From Chamaecrista fasciculata (taxonomy: Eukaryota > Streptophyta > Magnoliopsida > Fabales > Fabaceae): DNA of 64,000 nucleotides. Location: the NCBI GenBank assembly GCA_003254925.1, contig QANZ01018537.1, forward strand, positions 1-64,000, in the 5' to 3' direction. The translations under genes and the position numbers were made by a program. A model generated the notes under the pieces. It did no database searches, was not told the origin of the DNA, and saw nothing but the letters and a program-made list of their open reading frames with translations. Shown piece by piece: positions 58,060 to 64,000 of the stretch; positions within the stretch are counted from its first letter, which is position 1, and the number at the start of each line of letters is the position of its first letter.

Positions 58060-59290
58060 CCATCTATAGTTGACAAGTTAGTACCAATATATAACTGGAC
58101 GTTCTTCATAGTGGACAAGTTGCTTTTCATTATGGTTGCTCCATTGTTTTAGTTTTAGGCAAAGAATGATTTTAAAGTGGACAAACTTTTGGCCAAAAAA
58201 CAAAAAGTTGACAAACTGAAAATATTAAATTCTTTGGTGCCACATTGGTCCATAGAGGTATAAATATTTCCCCTTTGTGTGCTCTCTGTGGTAATCAACC
58301 TGAGACTCTTCAACACATCTTTAAGGATTGTGACATGGCTCGTCTTTTCTGGGAAGCGAACAAATCCTATTTTGTGTTGAGTCCTAATGCGGATTTTTAT
58401 TTGTGGCTTAAGTCAAATGCCTCCTGTAACTCTCTTGTCTTTGGGGGTGTATATCATGGCTCCTTGTTTATTTACAGTATTTGGTATCTTTGGTTGGCTA
58501 GGAATCTCAAAGTATTCCAAAATGCCCCTTTTTGCTTTAATTCCACTGTATCTATTGCCCTTTATCATGCTTTGGAGTGGTGCTCTGTTGCAAACCTGAT
58601 TTCTACCCCATCTTTGTGCTCTACTTTATATGTTAAATGGCATCCTCCTCCTTTGCAAGTGGCACAAGATTAACACAGATGGATCTTGCTCTGTTGATAG
58701 TAATGGGTTGGGACCTATATCTGCTGGGGGTATTATTAGAAATGTTTCTGGAAATTGGACTGCTGGTTTTATGTGTTTTTTGGGCTATGGTTGTAGCTTG
58801 CTGGCGGAGCTCTGGGCCATCTTACTTGGGATTCAACATGCTCAAAATTTACTCTTACCTAATGTTGCTGTTGAATCAGACTGCAAAATTGCAATTGATC
58901 TTATATGCTCTCAACAATATGTCTCTCACCATTTCTATCCTATTGTTCATGTTATCAGATCAAAACTCGCTCAGTTCCATCATTTTTCAGTCCAGCATGT
59001 GCTCCGTGAAGGCAACAGTTGTGCGGATGCTTTGGCTAAGTATGCTTTGAAGGAGAGATCAGCTTTTGTAACTTTTGATTCTATGCCTAGTTTTATTAGC
59101 TCTCTTTGTTATGCTGACTTTTGTGGTGTGGCTGTGCCACGGTCTGTAGGCATTGATTGATGTACCTGAACTCCTTTTTCCTTTAATTTAAGTTCGACCT
59201 TTATGAAAAAAAGAAAATATTAAATTGCCACCGAGTTCCATATAATTAATTCCAATGTTCAACTCTCGTGTCTTAATATTATATTGTTCA
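58060..59290 (+). pseudogene. Unrecognised gene remnant, copy 2, split by a LINE
   Basis: Bases 58060-58231 and 59227-59290 align with the remnant at about 52735-52865 once the LINE at 58232-59212 and its duplicated target are removed. An in-frame stop appears just past the LINE (TATAATTAA), so it was not coding in this form. The family is unknown. Confidence 0.4.
58232..59212 (+). mobile_element. 5'-truncated LINE with zf-RVT and RNase H domains
   Basis: A 14-bp repeat GAAAATATTAAATT flanks it (58218-58231 and 59213-59226), and a short A tail sits before the right copy. The first frame (58245-58673) holds the zinc-binding domain that follows reverse transcriptase, with CALCGNQPETLQHIFKDC. 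The second frame (58630-59160) is an RNase H domain: acidic residues in NTDGS, AELWA and ESDC, then LREGNSCADALAKYA. A frameshift separates the two, and reverse transcriptase and endonuclease are absent. It is the 3' end of a plant L1-type ORF2 and cannot move by itself. Confidence 0.88.
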
Positions 59291-59991
59291 ATTATTAACT
59301 TACTAACTAAATGAAGCTATCGACTAGTTTATGTAAGTTTACTTTTTGTTCAAGACTTTGAAAATCTTTATCATGATAAAAAATTATTATTATACTTCAA
59401 TTATTATTTATATTGTTCAATATATTATTGATTTTACCTGTTCAACAGATTTTTTTTATAAGAAACGGGCCTTAGGCCAAGAACAAAACGCACAAAAACA
59501 ACACAGGCCGAACAAAGAAGCCCAAAACCAAACCCCTATTTACGAACATTCCTAAACAAACCAACCCCTTCAGAGTGAGACGACTCGAAATAGATTGAAG
59601 ATTTATCATTATTATTCTAGTCAGCGATAGATTGAAGAATTTGTTGATTAATCAAGAATAATTAATTATATGGAGATTGAAGAGCAGCTATTTCTTGATT
59701 AATTATACCCATAAAAGATGAACAAATTCACCAGTTCGATTTAATTCAGAAACAGTCAATCAGGCAGCTAATAGGATAAATAAGTATGGTATTTTACCAC
59801 TTATCAGCAGTGTCCTCAATTTCTTTGGTTGTTTAAGAATGACCAGCCTCAGTGAAGATTAAGAACTTCCATTTCCTCTGGTCTTCTGGATGAAATAATG
59901 AATAATCACTCTTGAATAAAAAGATGATCATATTCTGTATCCTCTGGAGCAGAAAAAAGATAACCATGAGAAGTAAAACTAAGAATAGAAA
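59291..59991. other. 3' flank of the PPR gene, no other gene seen
   Basis: AT-rich sequence, including the probable 3' untranslated region of the PPR gene close to 59991. Confidence 0.45.
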
Positions 59992-61353
59992 TCAGACTTC
60001 CTCCTCAGGATATCCTTTACGAGCCATAATTGGTTTGATTTTCATCGTCTCCTTGTATCTATTCTGTATACCATCTCTTATTCTCTTGTGAACTTCCTCA
60101 TCTAACAAACTCGCCTCTCCAACCGATTGCAAGGCATCACAAACCAATCTATATGTATATTCTCTGGGTATTGATCCTCCATTAACCAACTCAATAAGGA
60201 AATTCCCAGCATCAATGACTCTCCCAGCTTCACATAAACCATGAATAATTGGAGTATATGAACTTGAAGCGGGTATTCCATGATTCAACTTCTGCATATT
60301 CCGTAACATCTCAATGGCCTTGTCAATTTCATTTACAGCACTGTAGTATCTAATGAAAGAGCCGTATGTAACTCTGTTAGGGAGACACCCCCTTTTCTTC
60401 ATATCTTCCAACAATTCCAAAGCTCTCTCTATCCTATAAGTTTTGCAACAACCATCAATCAGAGCATTATAAGTCACAACATCAGGAACAAAGCCCTTAA
60501 AGAGCATAAGGCGAAATAGATGGTTAGCTTCCCACAATCGCCTCCTAGTTGCCTTCTTGCTTCCAGTTTGCATACTGAATTTACAGTAAGAACTTATCAA
60601 TATCGTGTAAGTGAATGTGTCAGGTGGGCATCTAAATCCAGGTAGCTCCATCTGCTCCAACAAAAACCTTGCCTTTTTAAAATTCCTAACCCTGCAAAGA
60701 GCATATATTATTGTATTGTAAGCATAAACATCTGGCTTACAGTGGTACTGCTTCATCCTATAGAATGTGCCCAATGCTTCATTCACTAACCCCTCTTCTC
60801 CTAGGACTTTTATCAAACACGTAACAGTCGCTGTGGTAACCAGCCCGTCACTCCTCCTAGACATCTCTTTCAGAAAATCCCAAAGGGCATGTAGTCTGTT
60901 CCCTTTAGCCAACACACACGCCATCTCTCTACAAGTGGTCTCGTTATGGGAAAATCCCATATGGGTTTCAACCCAGTAGAAAAATTCGATTGCTTTGTCC
61001 AATCCCAGATTCACCTTCTGCGGATCTCTGTAAGCAACAGGGCCAAGAACAAGGACATTCTTGCGAAGCTTATCTACTTCGTCCTTGAGCTTGCGTTGTT
61101 TCAAAGGGGCACGATGCCGAAATCCTCTCTGACGGCCGATGGAGCGAGAAGATTGGAAAAAGTATCTAGGAATAGATCTTAATAGGTCTAAGACCACGTC
61201 AATTGTCCACGGAGAAGCAGCATTAGGGCTAGCAAAAGCAGAAGGAGAAGCCAAGTGGGAATCAAATGGGCGATTTTGAATCACGGCGGTAAGTACCTGG
61301 TTCACAAGGTGTTTGCGATAATGGTGTAGAGTCTTGGTTGATATCATAACCAT
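59992..61353 (-). CDS. P-class pentatricopeptide repeat protein, At1g77405-like
   Basis: One uninterrupted frame of 453 codons; the ATG is at 61351-61353. The basic, hydroxyl-rich N-terminus (TKTLHHYRKHLVNQVL, later PRYFFQSSRSIGRQRGFRHR) suits an organelle targeting peptide, probably mitochondrial. From about residue 130 on come 35-residue PPR motifs, for example KPDVYAYNTIIYALCRVRNF, PDVVTYNALIDGCCKTYRI and PNRVTYGSFIRYYSAVNEI. No E or DYW editing domain follows; the end is basic and runs to a Glu-rich tail. P-class PPR proteins bind single-stranded organelle RNA to stabilise, splice or help translate it. The overall pattern, including LGPVAYRDPQKVNLGLDKA, is what I recall of Arabidopsis At1g77405. 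A broken partial copy lies at 51761-51995. Confidence 0.93.
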   Translation of the reverse strand: MVMISTKTLHHYRKHLVNQVLTAVIQNRPFDSHLASPSAFASPNAASPWTIDVVLDLLRSIPRYFFQSSRSIGRQRGFRHRAPLKQRKLKDEVDKLRKNVLVLGPVAYRDPQKVNLGLDKAIEFFYWVETHMGFSHNETTCREMACVLAKGNRLHALWDFLKEMSRRSDGLVTTATVTCLIKVLGEEGLVNEALGTFYRMKQYHCKPDVYAYNTIIYALCRVRNFKKARFLLEQMELPGFRCPPDTFTYTILISSYCKFSMQTGSKKATRRRLWEANHLFRLMLFKGFVPDVVTYNALIDGCCKTYRIERALELLEDMKKRGCLPNRVTYGSFIRYYSAVNEIDKAIEMLRNMQKLNHGIPASSSYTPIIHGLCEAGRVIDAGNFLIELVNGGSIPREYTYRLVCDALQSVGEASLLDEEVHKRIRDGIQNRYKETMKIKPIMARKGYPEEEV

Positions 61354-61800
61354 ATAGAGAAAATAGTATGTACTACACTAGTGTATGGACCGGAATGAGT
61401 GTTATAAGCTTCAAGGAAATGGCAATCTTCATTCTTCACTCTTCAGAATGCTTAATTGCTTGCTGGTTATGGCATTTTACATTGTATCTGAAATGCCACG
61501 ATATGCATTTTTCATTCTGGATCAGATCACCTAAAGTGGTTCTCCAGCCACTTTCCCTACATTGCACATGGAGTAGTAAATCTGGGCCGTCCATTTAATC
61601 AACAACTAAACAACAACTAAACAGCCAAGAATATCAATTTTCAGCAATCCCTAACCTAAAAATGTGAGAAAGAAACAGGGGAAAAATGGGAGGCACGAAA
61701 ATGGAGAAAATGGGGACCAAAAAAGCACAAACTAACCTAAACTAACTTGAATCTCAACTAACATCAGCCCAGCAGAAGAAATTTCAGCAAAAACCTAACT
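61354..61800. other. 5' flank of the PPR gene
   Basis: Promoter side of the PPR gene. No clear TATA box was found. No other gene is seen. Confidence 0.4.
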
Positions 61801-62572
61801 AAAACCTAACCTAAAACTGAAAAATGGAAGAAAAAACGAAGAGGGAGAGAGGAGCACGACTGACCGCGAGAATGGAAGAGAAGGAGAAAGAACGAAGGCG
61901 GCGAAGAGCTCTGCAGACGACGGCGACGGCGAGCTTCGGCGAGGAGACGAAGACGAACGGCGGCTGGAAGGTGAGAGGCGAAGATGAAACTGACAACGAC
62001 GAGAAGAAATGAAACAGCGAAGGAAGGTAGAGAAGCACGCCGACGCCGAGAAAGAGCACAGGTGACGGCGACGGAAAGCGGCGGAGAATGGAGGAGCACC
62101 GGCGGAGGGACTGAGAAGTGAGGGAGAACTTCAGAGAAGAGAGATGCTCCAGGGATTGAGAGGAAAAGTTACAATGGGGCTAGGGATTGAAGCAAAACGC
62201 ACAGCTTTGGGGCTAAATATTTTTTTGGCTAAACTGCATTTTTGGTCCCATAATTTTGGCAAAGGTTTCAATTTGGTCTCATAACTTTTTTTGTTGCAAT
62301 TTTGGTCCCATAACTTTGGCAAAGGTCTCAATTTGGTCCCATAACCTTTTTTTGTTGCAATTTTGCTCCCATAACTTTTGAAAACGTCTCACCGTTGGTC
62401 CCAATACTGATTTTCATCCATTATCTGCCGCTAAAAATGATCTGACATACTGACGTGGCAAATATGGGTGAAGTTATGGGACGGATGGAAATCAGTTTGG
62501 GACCAATGGTGAGACAATTTTAGAAGTTATGGGACCAAAATTGCAACAAAAAAAGTTATGGGACCAAATTGA
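61801..62572. repeat. GC-rich block joined to 'ggtcccataactt' foldback repeat
   Basis: The part 61830-62130 is unusually GC- and GA-rich (GACGGCGACGGCGAG and GGCGGCGAAG words). The part 62220-62572 repeats GTTGCAATTTTGGTCCCATA in one orientation and AGTTATGGGACCAAAATTGC in the other, around a centre at about 62400-62470. This resembles the layout of the foldback at 11665-12727 (GC-rich inner block, 'ggtccc' outer arms), so it is probably a related Mutator-like element cut off by the gap at 62573. Confidence 0.5.
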
Positions 62573-62649
62573 NNNNNNNNNNNNNNNNNNNNNNNNNNNN
62601 NNNNNNNNNNNNNNNNNNNNNNNNNNNNNNNNNNNNNNNNNNNNNNNNN
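62573..62649. other. Assembly gap (77 N)
   Basis: A run of N inside or at the end of a foldback repeat; such repeats often collapse in assembly. Confidence 0.99.
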
Positions 62650-64000
62650 AAATATATTGTTATTATATATGTCATCCTTTCTCTCTCTTATTCTCAATTC
62701 TCAAATATATATATATATATAGAAATGTTATATATTGTATTATATATATATTTATATTAACTTAATTAAACAAAAATTATTTTTATTCATTTGCAATGTT
62801 GTTATTTTTATTATTCCCAATATTCTTTTATTTGTTTTGAGTAAAATATACAATTGAATCCTTAAATTATTTTTTAAGTTACAATTTTCCTCTATTCTCG
62901 TTACAATATTCTCTTTACTTTTATAAGCATTTTGATTCTCAAACTATGAGCTCAGTTTCCTTGGCTCCTGAAACTATTTTTTGTTTAGTTTCTTTTCCTC
63001 AAACCAATTAGTTTCATTTTGGTCTTCAAACTATTTTTTGTTCTATATTCATGTGCAAAATCATCTGATGATTATACGTTGTGGATAATGGAGAAATAAC
63101 AGTTATTTTTTGGTTGGGAAAATACACAAGTTTCAACGTGTCGGTTATTTTTTTTGTTCGAATCATGGGTAGCCAAAAAATTGCAATGTTATTTTGTTTT
63201 TTATTGTCTCTATGTTCTTCTATTTGTTTCGGTCATAAAACTATTTATGGTTAGATTTTTTACTCAAATTACAAGATGAGTTGCATTTTTGTCCACAAAA
63301 TATTTGTTATATTTTTTAGTCCAAACTGCAACATTCCTAAATGTTTTTTGCTATTCTACAATTCAATCCATACTTTTTTTCAATATATTTTATGAAGTTT
63401 TGTGTACAAATTAAAAGGAGTTAAAATATTCAAATTGCTCCTAAATGTTTGCAAATTATTTCATTTTGGTCTCAAGTATTGAATATGGCGTGTTTCAAGT
63501 TCAAACATGACGAGTTTAGAGCTATGTATTGTTCTCGAAAAGTACCTCCATATATTCTATTTGAAACATTTTACCAATATTTATGACCAAAATGAATTAT
63601 ATTGCCAACATTTAGGACCAGTTTGAACTTTTTGAAACATAATGGACCAAAATGAATATTAGGGCATACATTTAGGACCAAAATTAACCTTTGACCAAAC
63701 ATTTTAGTGTTGTTTTGTTATTTGCATTCTGGTCCTCAAACTATTCTTTTTATTTTTTTGTCATTGAATTTCATAAATAGACTCGATTATTGATGACCGG
63801 GATTTTCTACAGGTCCTGAGTTATCATTTACATATGTTAGGGATTGATTAATTGGACCGGTACAAATTTATGGACCAAATTGTAATCTTAAAATAATTTT
63901 AATATTATTTTCATTTTGGTCTATCATCTCATCCAATGGAATTGACCATAAACCCTTCATCCAAAAATATCTCATCCTCACGCTTATCAAGAACATCTAA
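62650..64000. other. AT-rich repeat region, no gene seen
   Basis: Phrases such as TTTTGGTCTTCAAACTA and AGGACCAAAATTAACC recur in both orientations, as in degenerate foldback repeats elsewhere in the window. An AT tract lies at 62704-62720. No coding region is supported. Confidence 0.45.

Noticed and set aside
61806-62099. Ser/Leu-rich and Arg/Glu-rich open frames on both strands
   Set aside because: They follow the GA/CGG-rich repeat block; both strands are open only because of base composition.

Overview
The window is nuclear DNA from a dicot-like flowering plant. Genes have GT-AG introns of plant type, intergenic DNA is AT-rich, and every recognisable gene belongs to a plant family. The species cannot be told from the sequence. 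There are two assembly gaps (18348-18414 and 62573-62649) and isolated N bases at about 9497, 15563, 18787 and 56299.

Six protein-coding loci look real. From left to right they are: an ATAF-type NAC transcription factor (773-2297, minus, 3 exons); a BIG BROTHER-like RING-H2 protein (13924-14640, minus, one exon); a GH35 beta-galactosidase without the C-terminal lectin domain (21627-29878, plus, 18 exons, including one GC-AG intron); a SWI3C-type SWI/SNF subunit (33674-37246, plus, 9 exons, with a frameshift that removes its tail); an NRAMP metal transporter (38845-45505, minus, 13 exons); and a P-class pentatricopeptide repeat protein like Arabidopsis At1g77405 (59992-61353, minus, one exon). 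They form no operon or obvious pathway cluster; this is ordinary plant gene spacing of 3 to 20 kb.

Decayed genes are also present: a germin-like gene that has lost its metal-binding cupin core (55299-55655), a partial copy of the PPR gene (51761-51995), and an unrecognised paralogous pair of remnants (about 52673-53010 and 58060-59290), the second split by a LINE.

The rest is mostly mobile DNA, and much of it can be dated or classified from target site duplications (TSDs). Examples are foldback Mutator-like elements with 9-10 bp TSDs (7601-7797, 11665-12727, 32125-33484), a family of about 180-bp Helitrons (TC...CTAG, A/T insertion, hairpin), hAT-type MITEs with 8 bp TSDs (30144-30755, 40504-40852), a Tourist-like element with TTA TSDs (31368-32100), two LINEs with 14-15 bp TSDs (5849-6512, 58232-59212), and two tRNA-derived SINEs. 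A composite tandem array with telomere-like CCCTAAA blocks lies at 56481-57310, and a diverged ~70-bp minisatellite at 7490-8140.

I found no sign of a new multi-gene system. The most unusual signals are the large foldbacks, one of which has its own empty site 124 bp away, a perfect 34-bp hairpin downstream of the galactosidase gene, the SWI3C frameshift, and a Gly-to-Glu change in a conserved galactosidase motif.
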